From Halarcobacter anaerophilus (GTDB taxonomy: Bacteria > Campylobacterota > Campylobacteria > Campylobacterales > Arcobacteraceae), in assembly GCF_006459125.1 (NCBI RefSeq), contig NZ_CP041070.1:2356001-2420000 (forward strand): DNA of 64,000 nucleotides. Reading direction: 5' to 3'. Below are positions 17,926 to 26,995 of the stretch, in pieces (the first letter of the stretch is position 1; every line of letters starts with the position of its first letter). A model generated the notes under the pieces. The model worked only from the letters and a program-made list of their open reading frames with translations. It searched no databases and was not told where the DNA came from. The position numbers and the translations under genes were made by a program.

Positions 17926-18579
17926 TTAAAAAGTAGCGATATACTCTGCTACTGCTTGAATATCTTCTTGGGTCATTGTAGAGACTTGGCTTTTCATTAC
18001 GCCTTTCATAACTCCACCGTAAGTTCCCTCTTTATAACCGTTTAAAGAAGAGATAATCTCTTCTTTGCTCCACCCTTTTATAACTTTAGATTTTCCTAAT
18101 GCAGGTTTTTCTGCACTTGCCCCGTGACAGCCGGCACATTTAAGATATATAGCTTTACCTTTTTCCAATAAATTGGCAGACTCGTCATTTGCATTTGTTT
18201 TTGTCGCAACTATATTGTTGATACTCTCTTCTATTTTATCTTTCGTATCACTTGCAGAGTTAACTACATCTTGAGTAACTTCTTTAGTTTTATCAACTAC
18301 TTCAGCTGTTTTTGAAGCAACTTTTTGACTTACGCTTTTAACTGCATCACCGCTCACATCAGCAATTTTTTTTGATTCTTCAGCTATTTTTGAAGCAACT
18401 TCCGAAGTTGATTGTTTTACTTGGTCTACAAATTTCTCTTCAGGAGTTTTATTTTCGACAACAGATGTTTCAACCTCGGTTTTTGGTTCAGAAGCTTGTT
18501 CTTCTTGAACCTTTTTATCCTCACCGCACCCTGAAAAAAGTGCTACAGCAACAATAGAACTTAAAAAAATTTTTCTCAT
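17926..18579 (-). CDS. Lipoprotein cytochrome c with a long helical spacer
   Basis: A 217-residue protein. Lipobox LFSGC places the lipidated Cys at 18. Residues about 45-128 are a repeat-rich amphipathic stretch (SEVASKIAEE, SQKVASKTAEVVDKTKEV) that resembles LEA-type 11-mers. Residues about 135-217 are a single-haem class I cytochrome c with CAGCH (148-152) and a likely axial Met near GVMKSQV. The second ATG is chosen because AAGGG lies 6 bases before it; the first ATG directly abuts that site. It is probably a tethered electron carrier in the periplasm, perhaps serving oxidases or the peroxidase (inference). Confidence 0.85.
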   Translation of the reverse strand: MRKIFLSSIVAVALFSGCGEDKKVQEEQASEPKTEVETSVVENKTPEEKFVDQVKQSTSEVASKIAEESKKIADVSGDAVKSVSQKVASKTAEVVDKTKEVTQDVVNSASDTKDKIEESINNIVATKTNANDESANLLEKGKAIYLKCAGCHGASAEKPALGKSKVIKGWSKEEIISSLNGYKEGTYGGVMKGVMKSQVSTMTQEDIQAVAEYIATF

Positions 18580-18668
18580 ACTCATCCCTTAAATATAATA
18601 AGTTAAAATTTTACTTCCTTTTTATTAAAAATAGTTTATAAATTATTTTAATATAAAAAAGTAAAATA

Positions 18669-20897
18669 CTATTTCTTGCTTTCCAATGGTTTGTAAGTAA
18701 AATTAAAGTTATCTTTTATAAAATCAATTTTTACGTTTCCGCCTTTTTTAAGTCTTCCGAATAAAATCTCCTCAGTTAGTACATTTTTGATTTTATCTGA
18801 AATAACTCTTGCAAGAGGTCTTGCTCCCATCGCTTTATCATATCCCAAAATTGCAAGCTCTTTTTTAGCTTTTGCACTAATTGAAATTTTGATTTTTTTA
18901 TTTTCAAGTTGTTTTTCCAAGTCTTCTATAAATTTACCTGCTACTTTAGCAACTATATCCATATTAAGAGAACTGAAAGGAACTATTGCATCTAATCTGT
19001 TTCTAAACTCTGGAGCAAAGAATTTGTTTATTGCTTTATTTTCATTTAGACTCTCATCTTTTGCAAATCCCATTACGTTTGCTTCTGTTGCACCTAAGTT
19101 TGAAGTCATAATCAATATTACGTTTTGAAAATCTGCTTTATTTCCGTTATTATCCGTAAGTTCAGCGTTATCCATTACTTGAAGAAGTACAGACATCAAA
19201 TCAGGATGAGCTTTTTCGATTTCATCAAGTAAAAGTACACAGTGAGGATGTTTTCTAATTGATTCGGTTAATAATCCGCCGTTTTCAAAACCTACATATC
19301 CAGCAGGTGCTCCTATAAGTCTTGATATTGTATGAGGTTCCATATATTCACTCATATCAAATCTTTCAAAATGAATACCAAGCTGAGTCGATAACTCTTT
19401 TGCAACTTCTGTTTTCCCAACTCCCGTAGGTCCCGTAAACAAGAAACTTCCTATAGGTTTTTTATCAATATTAAGACCTGCTTTGTTTCTTTTTATCGAT
19501 TGAACAATAGTTGAGATGGCACTATCTTGTCCAAATACTCTTTTTTGCATATTTTTTTCAAGATTTCTAAGTAAAGTTATATCTGATTTTGTTGTAGATT
19601 TAGACGGAATATGAGCCATTCTTGCAACCGTATTTTCTACATCTTTTTGTGTAATTATTATATTCTTCTTATTTACCGTAGAATACTCGATTTTTTTACT
19701 AGCCCCAACTTCATCAATAACATCAATTGCACTATCAGGAAGAAATCTGTCGTTTATATATTTTTTACTAAGTTCAACTGCCGTTTCAATAGCACTTTTA
19801 TTGTATTTAACTCCATGAAAATCTTCATATTTAGATTTTAAACCTTCTAAAATAGTAACCGTATCTTCAAGAGAAGGTTCATTTATATCTACTTTTGCAA
19901 ATCTTCTGCTTAAGGCTTTATCTTTTGAAAAATCATTTCTATATTCGCTAAAAGTAGTTGCCCCTATACATCTTAATTTTCCGTTTGCCAACATCGGTTT
20001 TAAGATATTTGAAGCATCCATCGAACTTCCGCTTACGCTCCCTGCTCCTACTATAGTATGAATTTCATCTATAAATAAGATTGCATTTGGAATTTTCGTA
20101 ACCTCTTTTAAAAGTCCTTTTAATTTTTTTTCAAAATCTCCTCTGTATTTGGTTCCTGCAACCATTGAACCCATATCAAGAGAAAAAACTTTTGCATCTT
20201 CTAAAAACTCGGGAACTCTTTTATTTGCAATTTCCAAAGCCAGACCTTCTGCTATTGCAGTTTTCCCTACTCCTGGTTCTCCTACTAAAATAGGATTGTT
20301 TTTCTTTCTTCTGCTTAAAATTTCAATAACTCTGTTAATTTCGCTGACTCTTCCTATTACAGGATCAATTTCGCCTTTTTTTGCCAAAGCGACAAGCTCT
20401 GTCGAGTTTTTATCTAAAACTTTATTCTCTTTTGAATCATCTTTGTCTTGCAATTCGTCAAAATCATCGGAATCCTCTTTGTGAGATATCTCTTCTAAGA
20501 TATCCACTCTTTCTACACCTGCTGATTTTAACACATAAGTTGCATATGATTTTTCATCTTTTAAAATCGCTACAAACATATCTTCAACTCCGGCATTTCT
20601 TCTGCCGCTGCTTTGAGTATGAGCAACCATATTTTCAATAGTAGAAGTTAACGTAATTGTTTCAATAGGTTCATCTTCTATATTTTCAGGGAATACAGGA
20701 GTATTCTCTTCTATATGTTTTTTTATCTGATTAAAAATTTTATTTTTATCAAGTCCTAAATCTAACAAAAGATTTTCTATAACTTCATCATGGATAAGCA
20801 TTAAAAAAATATGTTCAATTGTTAAATATTCGTGTCTACTCTTTTTTGCATAACTTACCGCTTGTGCAAATATATTTCTTAACTCTTTACTAATCAT
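18669..20897 (-). CDS. clpA: ClpA, ATPase subunit of the ClpAP protease
   Basis: A 742-residue AAA+ unfoldase: N-terminal adaptor-binding domain (about 1-145), first ATPase with GEPGVGKT and FIDEIH, second ATPase with GPTGVGKT and LLLDEIEKAH, and a D2-small domain. The short spacing between the two ATPases (no ClpB-type middle coiled coil) and the position after clpS identify ClpA. The start overlaps the clpS stop as TAATG. With ClpP (not in window) it degrades N-degron and SsrA substrates. Confidence 0.95.
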   Translation of the reverse strand: MISKELRNIFAQAVSYAKKSRHEYLTIEHIFLMLIHDEVIENLLLDLGLDKNKIFNQIKKHIEENTPVFPENIEDEPIETITLTSTIENMVAHTQSSGRRNAGVEDMFVAILKDEKSYATYVLKSAGVERVDILEEISHKEDSDDFDELQDKDDSKENKVLDKNSTELVALAKKGEIDPVIGRVSEINRVIEILSRRKKNNPILVGEPGVGKTAIAEGLALEIANKRVPEFLEDAKVFSLDMGSMVAGTKYRGDFEKKLKGLLKEVTKIPNAILFIDEIHTIVGAGSVSGSSMDASNILKPMLANGKLRCIGATTFSEYRNDFSKDKALSRRFAKVDINEPSLEDTVTILEGLKSKYEDFHGVKYNKSAIETAVELSKKYINDRFLPDSAIDVIDEVGASKKIEYSTVNKKNIIITQKDVENTVARMAHIPSKSTTKSDITLLRNLEKNMQKRVFGQDSAISTIVQSIKRNKAGLNIDKKPIGSFLFTGPTGVGKTEVAKELSTQLGIHFERFDMSEYMEPHTISRLIGAPAGYVGFENGGLLTESIRKHPHCVLLLDEIEKAHPDLMSVLLQVMDNAELTDNNGNKADFQNVILIMTSNLGATEANVMGFAKDESLNENKAINKFFAPEFRNRLDAIVPFSSLNMDIVAKVAGKFIEDLEKQLENKKIKISISAKAKKELAILGYDKAMGARPLARVISDKIKNVLTEEILFGRLKKGGNVKIDFIKDNFNFTYKPLESKK

Positions 20898-21196
20898 TAT
20901 TCTTCTTCCATTATTGCTTTTAAAGGGAAGCCCTTCTCTCTTGCCAAAGTTTTTACTTGAGCGACTTTTGTAGCTGCTATTTCATGAGTATATATTCCAC
21001 AAACTTCTTTTCCTTTGTTATGAATATTTAACATGATTTTTGTAGCTTGATCGACATTCTTTCTAAATACCTTGGTTAAAACATCAATTACAAAATCCAT
21101 TGTCGAATAGTCATCGTTTAGTAAAAACACTTTATACTTCTTTGGTTCTTCAACTTCCAAATCATTATCAAGTTCAATTTCTAGTTCGTTTGCCAC
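20897..21196 (-). CDS. clpS: ClpS adaptor
   Basis: A 99-residue adaptor that hands N-degron proteins to ClpA. The signature [16 protein letters not shown], the second-site segment [16 protein letters not shown] and length fit the family. The start is GTG, with AAGG about 9 bases upstream. It is translated just before clpA (TAATG overlap). bpt in the same window supplies substrates for this route. Confidence 0.95.
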   Translation of the reverse strand: MANELEIELDNDLEVEEPKKYKVFLLNDDYSTMDFVIDVLTKVFRKNVDQATKIMLNIHNKGKEVCGIYTHEIAATKVAQVKTLAREKGFPLKAIMEEE

Positions 21197-21301
21197 AATA
21201 TACCTTTTTTACTTTTTATTGTATATATTATAACAAAAAAGAACTAAGCTTAGTAAAAGATATTGTTTATAAAATATTTTAAAGTTTATTTTATATTTGG
21301 A

Positions 21302-21307
21302 TACAAT
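21302..21307 (+). promoter_or_regulatory. Candidate -10 box of bioD
   Basis: TACAAT in TTTGGATACAAT, 25 bases before the bioD ATG; almost the same element precedes panB. Confidence 0.5.
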
Positions 21308-21332
21308 TACAAATTTATGAAAGGATAACAAT

Positions 21333-21941
21333 ATGAATAGAATATTTATAAGTGGTACTAACACCGATGTTGGTAAAACTTATGCCAGCGAACAAATTTT
21401 AAAACATTATGCAAAAAAAGGTTTAAAAGTAGGATATTTTAAACCTTGTGAAACAGGAGTAATAGATAAACCTTTAGACGGTTCAAAAATGTTTGAACTT
21501 GTAAAAAAGTTAAATCCTGAGTTTAAAGTAACGATAAATGATGTGGTTCCATATCAGTTTAAACTTCCCGCAGCACCATATGTTGCAAAAAAAGAGCAAA
21601 ATATAGATTTTGAATTTTTAAAAGATAAAATAAAATATTTGGAAACTATGTGTGACCTTCTTGTTATTGAAGGTGCCGGAGGATTAATGGTTCCTGTGTT
21701 AGAAGATCTGTTTATGATTGATTTAATTAAAATATTTGAAGCAAAAGCAGTTTTAATAGCGCCTTCTAAACTTGGATGCATAAATGATATTTTATTATCC
21801 ATTGAAGCTTTAAAAAACAGAAAAATAGATTTTGAATGGTATATAAATCTTTATCAAGATAAAGATAGTTTTGACGAAGTTTCAAAACCCTTTTTAGAAA
21901 AACATTTTAAAACCTTGAAATATCTTCATGAGCTGGATTAA
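21333..21941 (+). CDS. bioD: Dethiobiotin synthetase
   Basis: A 202-residue cytosolic enzyme that closes the ureido ring of dethiobiotin from diaminopelargonate, CO2 and ATP. The N-terminal P-loop is GTNTDVGKT, followed by YFKPCETGV, and the Mg/substrate segment VIEGAGGLMVP is intact. It is slightly short for the family (about 220). The ribosome site AAAGGA lies 10 bases upstream. No other bio gene is in the window. It converges with the MFS gene. Confidence 0.93.
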   Translation: MNRIFISGTNTDVGKTYASEQILKHYAKKGLKVGYFKPCETGVIDKPLDGSKMFELVKKLNPEFKVTINDVVPYQFKLPAAPYVAKKEQNIDFEFLKDKIKYLETMCDLLVIEGAGGLMVPVLEDLFMIDLIKIFEAKAVLIAPSKLGCINDILLSIEALKNRKIDFEWYINLYQDKDSFDEVSKPFLEKHFKTLKYLHELD

Positions 21942-21949
21942 TCCGGCTC
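21930..21949. terminator. Hairpin at the end of bioD
   Basis: GAGCTGGA-TTAA-TCCGGCTC: an 8-base stem with one G-T pair and a 4-base loop, covering the bioD stop codon. No T-tract follows. Confidence 0.4.
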
Positions 21950-21953
21950 ACAC

Positions 21954-23135
21954 CTATAAAAATTTTTTTAACCATTTATAATAAATTGCCACAAGAAAAA
22001 ATCCTATCCCTAAAAATGCCGTTACAAACTCTAAAGAGATAAAACCTGCCATTATTCCTATAAAAAAAGTTGTAATAACATTTGAAAGCATAAATATCAT
22101 ATCATTGTATGAAATTACTCTGCCTAAATATTTATCTTCTACTTTTTCTTGAATTAAAGCATAAGTATAAGACCAAATAGTAGTAGTCAAAAATCCCGTT
22201 AAAAATACCGCAAACAAAGCAAAATAGAAATTAAACTGCAAAAATCCCCAAAAAATAATTGCAATACCTTGGAAAATAAAGATATAAAAAAGATTATCTT
22301 TATTTACTCTGTTTGTAATAAAAAGAGGTCCTATCATTAAAGCAAAAGCCCTGACCGCATTTGTAATTCCGATTGACAAAGGAACGGCAATAACATATTT
22401 GTACTCATTTTTTGCCAAAAGAGTAACTAAAGTATCAAAAGAGGTTAAACCTACACTTGCATGTAAAAAAAGAAGATGCAGCACAAGTTTATTGTTTTTT
22501 ATATACAAAAAACCGTCTTTTATCATAGAGCTTATTTTCTCTTTTGTATGAATTATGTCAACTTTAAACTCAATATTCAAAAACAGAACTATTGCTACAA
22601 CAAAAAACATAACATCTATTAAAATCGAAGTTTTTATTCCATAGGAATTTACTACTATTCCGCTTACTGCCATACCTGCTGCATAGGTAAAAGACCAGAT
22701 TATCGAATGTATTTCATTAGCTTTTTGTAAAGCTTTTCCTCTGACTAATTTTGGAAGTAAAGACATCTCCGTAGAAAAAAACATTGAAGAACTGCCCATT
22801 CTAATAAAAATCAAAATCAGAAGTATCCACAACTCATCTTTACTGTCAATCGTCAAAAAAAGCAGAGTCATACAAAGTTCACTTAAAAGCAAAACCATCA
22901 TCAAAGATTTAACTCTAAATCTATCAATAATTGCTCCTGAAAGAGGAGCAATAACAACAGCGGGTAAAAGGTGCATTGCAGTTACGATGGAAATTGCAAG
23001 AGCAGAAGAGCCGAAGTTTACAAGCATTGTATAAATTGCAACATTTGAAAACCAAGCTCCGAAATAAGCTATAAACTGCAAAAGTGAGAGTTTAGCTATT
23101 AAAGGATTGTTTTTTAAAAGTTCACTGTAAGTCAA
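21954..23135 (-). CDS. MFS transporter
   Basis: A 393-residue inner-membrane protein with about 11-12 membrane segments and the MFS loop-like segment GAIIDRFRVKSLM between the second and third. It looks like the DHA3-type (macrolide/enterobactin exporter) group, but the substrate is unknown. Its start overlaps the molybdopterin enzyme gene by 14 bases, so it is the last gene of the extended flagellar/BatD operon. It converges with bioD. Confidence 0.85.
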   Translation of the reverse strand: MTYSELLKNNPLIAKLSLLQFIAYFGAWFSNVAIYTMLVNFGSSALAISIVTAMHLLPAVVIAPLSGAIIDRFRVKSLMMVLLLSELCMTLLFLTIDSKDELWILLILIFIRMGSSSMFFSTEMSLLPKLVRGKALQKANEIHSIIWSFTYAAGMAVSGIVVNSYGIKTSILIDVMFFVVAIVLFLNIEFKVDIIHTKEKISSMIKDGFLYIKNNKLVLHLLFLHASVGLTSFDTLVTLLAKNEYKYVIAVPLSIGITNAVRAFALMIGPLFITNRVNKDNLFYIFIFQGIAIIFWGFLQFNFYFALFAVFLTGFLTTTIWSYTYALIQEKVEDKYLGRVISYNDMIFMLSNVITTFFIGIMAGFISLEFVTAFLGIGFFLVAIYYKWLKKFL

Positions 23136-24822
23136 GTTTTATTAATACCTCTTGAAACATTGCAGAAAAAGCTTGCTCGTCACTTTGATGGTTTGTCAAA
23201 TAATTTGCTTTTTTATTCCCTGCAAAAAGTACGATGCACTCTTTTTTTATATCTTCATCGAATTTTAAAATAAAAGAGGCTTCACCAAATGAAGATTTTG
23301 CAATAACACTATCACCTTCATTAAAGTTGCAATCGGGGTTGATATATAAATAATTATCCTCTTTAAATTGTGAATTTAAGTTGTTCTTTCTTTTTCTAAA
23401 AAGAAGATAATATTCGTTTTTCTCTTTTTTTGTATAAAAATTTTCAACTTCAAGCTCTTCTAAGAAGTTGAATTTTTCTACTTTTGATTCATCTACAAAC
23501 TCTTTTTTTGCATAATAATCAAAAGTCTCTTCAAACTTCGGTAAGGCTTTAAAACCGAATTTTTTACTCATATATAAAGAAAATTCATATTCACTTAAAC
23601 TATTTTTCTGCTTTTTTTCAACGGCATAAGAGATTGCTTTATATTGATGCCCGTAAGATAATCTTACATCCTTTTTACTTTTAAAATTTGATGCAGGAAT
23701 TATAATATCGGCATAAGAGCAGGTTTCATTATAAGTTGTTCCGAAAAACACGACAAAACTCTTTTTTAAACCTTCAATTACTCTTTTTGTATTTGGAGCG
23801 CTTACGACAGGATTTGCTCCTTGAATAAAGACTAAATCATATTTGGAAAAATCAACTTCGGGTAAAGAGACTTTTTTTTCTACATCTACTTTAAATTTTG
23901 CCTCATATGAATAAGCAGAATCTCCTAAATACCAAAGTCCGCCTTTTTGCTTATTATGAAGTCCTATAAAAGCTGCAAAAGAGTCTATTGCCCTTGTTAT
24001 ATTAACGCCTTCAAAATATTTTTGAACTCCTATTCCAAGAAGTATTGAAACTGATTTTCCTTTTATTATTTCAAAAAACTTTGTAATATCTTGCAAAGCT
24101 ACGCCTGTTGTCTCTTCATAAGAGATAAGCGTTCTACTCTTTGCCAATTCTAGGAACTCTTTTGCATTTGATGTTTTAAAAAGCTCTTCATCTTCCATAT
24201 GTTCCATATATGCAAATCTTGTTAAAAGTAATGCCAATTCATAATCCGTTTTAGGATTTATTTGCAGATGAAGTTCTGATTTTTTTGCAATAGGTGTTGA
24301 GACAGGATCCACAGTAATAAAGATTTTATCTTTTGTTAAGGAATACATATGCGGACTTGTAAGAGTATAATTTCTTCCCCAGACAATAATTACATCGGAA
24401 GCTAAAAGTCTCTCAAGAGGAGGATTTACACACTTTCCTCTTCCTTGTACGATTCCTTCATCCCCTGCTCCTTCGCAAAGACTCCCTTTGGTAAAAACTG
24501 AACCGTATTGCGCAAAAAAAAGTTTTGGATAAGCTTGCATAACTCCAAGATTTCCCGAACCTTTGTAATAAAGCGTATTTAAAGGATTCAACTCTTTTAA
24601 TTTTTTACTAAACTCTTCTAAGGCTTCATTTAAACCAACTTTTTGTTCGTTTATATAAGCATCTTCTAAAAAATCTTCTTTTAGTAAATTTGCAAAATTT
24701 ACGCAAAGTTTTGATTTTGTAGTAGGATGGTTTTTATTACCTTTGATTTTACCTTCAGCTAAAACTGCTTCACAAGCATCAAAGCAGTCAAGAGGACAAG
24801 CAATAGTATTATTTGAATTCAA
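23122..24822 (-). CDS. Molybdopterin oxidoreductase, short cytoplasmic form
   Basis: A 566-residue enzyme with an N-terminal 4Fe-4S site (Cys9, Cys13, Cys17, Cys40) and molybdopterin-binding domains. GSLCEGAGDEG marks the active-site region, followed by VIVWGRN, GANPVVSAP and, near the end, a short molydop-binding domain. There is no twin-arginine signal, so it should be cytoplasmic. It is shorter than formate dehydrogenases or nitrate reductases (700 or more), but the frame is intact with all domains present. The substrate is unknown. It overlaps the HlyD-like gene and the MFS gene by 14 bases each. Confidence 0.85.
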   Translation of the reverse strand: MNSNNTIACPLDCFDACEAVLAEGKIKGNKNHPTTKSKLCVNFANLLKEDFLEDAYINEQKVGLNEALEEFSKKLKELNPLNTLYYKGSGNLGVMQAYPKLFFAQYGSVFTKGSLCEGAGDEGIVQGRGKCVNPPLERLLASDVIIVWGRNYTLTSPHMYSLTKDKIFITVDPVSTPIAKKSELHLQINPKTDYELALLLTRFAYMEHMEDEELFKTSNAKEFLELAKSRTLISYEETTGVALQDITKFFEIIKGKSVSILLGIGVQKYFEGVNITRAIDSFAAFIGLHNKQKGGLWYLGDSAYSYEAKFKVDVEKKVSLPEVDFSKYDLVFIQGANPVVSAPNTKRVIEGLKKSFVVFFGTTYNETCSYADIIIPASNFKSKKDVRLSYGHQYKAISYAVEKKQKNSLSEYEFSLYMSKKFGFKALPKFEETFDYYAKKEFVDESKVEKFNFLEELEVENFYTKKEKNEYYLLFRKRKNNLNSQFKEDNYLYINPDCNFNEGDSVIAKSSFGEASFILKFDEDIKKECIVLFAGNKKANYLTNHQSDEQAFSAMFQEVLIKLDLQ

Positions 24823-25516
24823 TTTTAATCAGCCTTGAAAAAGTTTTTGGCTTATTTATTATGATTTTTACTTTATATGATGAAATATGTTTTGAATCTG
24901 CTACATCGTATATTTTATCTATTTTTAAATCTGTTTTTTTACCGTTTAGAAAGATAGCTTTGTTTTTAACTTTTTCTATTTCTAAAATAGGAACATAAAT
25001 TTCAAGCTTTCCTTGGCTTAAATCTTTTGCTTCATATAACAAAGTACCCGGGGTAACGTAATCCCCCTCTTTTACTTCAATATTATAAATATAAAAATTT
25101 TTTTCAATAAGTTTTTTGTTTTTTATACTATCTCTTAAATTTGCAATATTTATCAGAGTATCTGCTTTATTTACCTCTAAATTTACTACGTTTATTTTTT
25201 GGCTATCTTTTTCATATCCCGATTTAGATTTGATTTTAAGTAATCTTTGATAATTTTTATTTTGAAGTTTTATCATCTCATTTATTGCATCAAGTTTTTT
25301 TAAAGATTGTTCCAAATCTATTCTATCCACATAAGAATCAATTTCGATAATTTTGGTATTTTTTGCTCTTTTACCCTCAATATTTTTATTTGAAAAAATT
25401 ACTTTTCCACTAACTGATGCTTTTATCGAATAACTCTCAATAGGCTCTAATTTTGCATAATACTCTTCGGCTAAAGAGAACGAAAACAGAAATAAAACAA
25501 CTAATAAATATCTCAT
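24809..25516 (-). CDS. HlyD-like periplasmic adaptor protein
   Basis: A 235-residue exported protein: signal peptide (1-16, ending SLAEE), a lipoyl/barrel-sandwich half (IKASVSGKVIFSNKN), a helical hairpin (about 70-140), a second lipoyl half (VKEGDYVTPGTLLYEA) and a beta-barrel remainder. This is the layout of membrane-fusion proteins but without an N-terminal anchor. No transporter ATPase or RND pump is next to it; the MFS gene two places on is one possible partner. It lies 9 bases after batD. Confidence 0.7.
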   Translation of the reverse strand: MRYLLVVLFLFSFSLAEEYYAKLEPIESYSIKASVSGKVIFSNKNIEGKRAKNTKIIEIDSYVDRIDLEQSLKKLDAINEMIKLQNKNYQRLLKIKSKSGYEKDSQKINVVNLEVNKADTLINIANLRDSIKNKKLIEKNFYIYNIEVKEGDYVTPGTLLYEAKDLSQGKLEIYVPILEIEKVKNKAIFLNGKKTDLKIDKIYDVADSKHISSYKVKIIINKPKTFSRLIKIEFK

Positions 25517-25525
25517 ATAAACCTC

Positions 25526-26995
25526 TTAAATTTTAATCTCTTTTAATCTTTTTAAAATCTCTTTTTTCAAAATTTTAAAATCTTTGTCTGACTCACACTC
25601 AAATATAAGTTCATCTAAAACAGAATCTTTTTTCAAATAAGGAACCAAAACTTTCATTAATTCAGTTCTGTTTTCTGTTTTTTTCACCAATTTACCCAAT
25701 GGAGTATCTTGTGAAACTTTTTTTGAATTTTGAACTCTAACAAATTTATATAAACCCAAAATTAATAGAGTCGTAATTATACCAAACAAAAAGTATTTAA
25801 GCTTATTTTCATATGATATTTCCTCTTTTTGCCCTTCATTTTTTTCTACTTTTACAATCGCTTTTTCTGCTTTTTGAAGTATTACTTTCTGCTCTTTTTT
25901 ACTTTTTTCTACCTCTATTGTAAAACTTTGAGTTCTTTTTTCAACTACTTTTTGCTCTTTTTTACTAAAATATTTTAAAGTAATCCTAGGTATTTCAATA
26001 GAATTTTCAGGAACAATAGAAAAAACTTTTGAATATACTCCTTCATAACCTTTGTTTGTATATTTAGTCTTTATATCAGGTTTGTTATCATAAATCGTTG
26101 CATTTGGAATATTGAGTTTAAAATCCTCTATATCATCAAAATTACCCGTTCCCGTAATATTTAATTTTAATGAAATTGATTGGGATTGTTTGATTTTTGT
26201 TTTATCAACACTTGCTTTTATATCAAAATCACCTATTAGATTCACCCCTTTAGGAAGAGGTTTTACATTGAATTTCAGTTCATTTGAGTATATTTTTTCA
26301 ACTTTTGGAACTGTTGAGAAGAAGCTAAAAGGATTTGAAGCGTCACTTTGCATCAACTGTGCATCGACTCTTAAAGGATTTATATTAAGCTCTCCGCTTT
26401 TTTGTGCAAAAAGAAGAAAATCCAGCTCTTGAACTATATAACCGTTTTGCTCATATCTTTGATTATTGCTGTTTATTTGTTTATACCAAAAATTTTCAAA
26501 ATGAGGTTTTTCAAAACCAAGATTTGTAATTTGCAAATCTTTTTTATATTTAAATACAAGTTTCAGTAGCAGATCTTCACCTACATAAAGATCTGTTTTT
26601 GAAGGAATTAAAGTCAAATCAAAATTTGAAGAATCAGTTTTTGTAACTTTTTTTAAAACAACTTTTTTCGCTTGTGAAAAAAACTCTTTTCCGTCAATTT
26701 CAAATTTAAAACTAGGGATCGTAAAAGCAGTTGTAGGAACTATCTTATATCTTTTTTTCAGCTTCTGGCTATAATCTCCGTTTATTATTTGTACAGATTT
26801 TGAGGTACCTTGGTTTTCAACAACAAAACCGTCAATATCTTTTATCTTTGGAAAAGTTATTGAACTGCCTTCTACTTCAAACTCAAAAAAGTAAGGTTCA
26901 CCTTTTACAAAACTTTGAGGTGCATTTAAAACAACTTCTGCATACAAACATATTTGAAAAAGAAAAAAAAGAAAAATAGACTTAAATAATTTCAT
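25526..26995 (-). CDS. batD: BatD-family protein (oxygen tolerance)
   Basis: A 489-residue exported membrane protein: signal peptide (1-19), tandem beta-rich BatD domains (about 25-340, with LPKGVNLIGDFDI and SIVPENSIEIPRITLKYF), a Lys/Glu-rich stretch and one membrane segment (about 398-416) followed by a cytosolic tail. BatD proteins usually accompany BatA/BatB and MoxR; none is in this window. Its ATG overlaps the flhA stop (TAATG), so it is translationally coupled to a flagellar export gene, an unusual setting. Confidence 0.78.
   Translation of the reverse strand: MKLFKSIFLFFLFQICLYAEVVLNAPQSFVKGEPYFFEFEVEGSSITFPKIKDIDGFVVENQGTSKSVQIINGDYSQKLKKRYKIVPTTAFTIPSFKFEIDGKEFFSQAKKVVLKKVTKTDSSNFDLTLIPSKTDLYVGEDLLLKLVFKYKKDLQITNLGFEKPHFENFWYKQINSNNQRYEQNGYIVQELDFLLFAQKSGELNINPLRVDAQLMQSDASNPFSFFSTVPKVEKIYSNELKFNVKPLPKGVNLIGDFDIKASVDKTKIKQSQSISLKLNITGTGNFDDIEDFKLNIPNATIYDNKPDIKTKYTNKGYEGVYSKVFSIVPENSIEIPRITLKYFSKKEQKVVEKRTQSFTIEVEKSKKEQKVILQKAEKAIVKVEKNEGQKEEISYENKLKYFLFGIITTLLILGLYKFVRVQNSKKVSQDTPLGKLVKKTENRTELMKVLVPYLKKDSVLDELIFECESDKDFKILKKEILKRLKEIKI

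Noticed and set aside
23122-24822. Truncated molybdopterin oxidoreductase pseudogene
   Set aside because: It is short but has the 4Fe-4S ligands, active-site loop and C-terminal binding domain in one intact frame, with overlapping neighbours on both sides.
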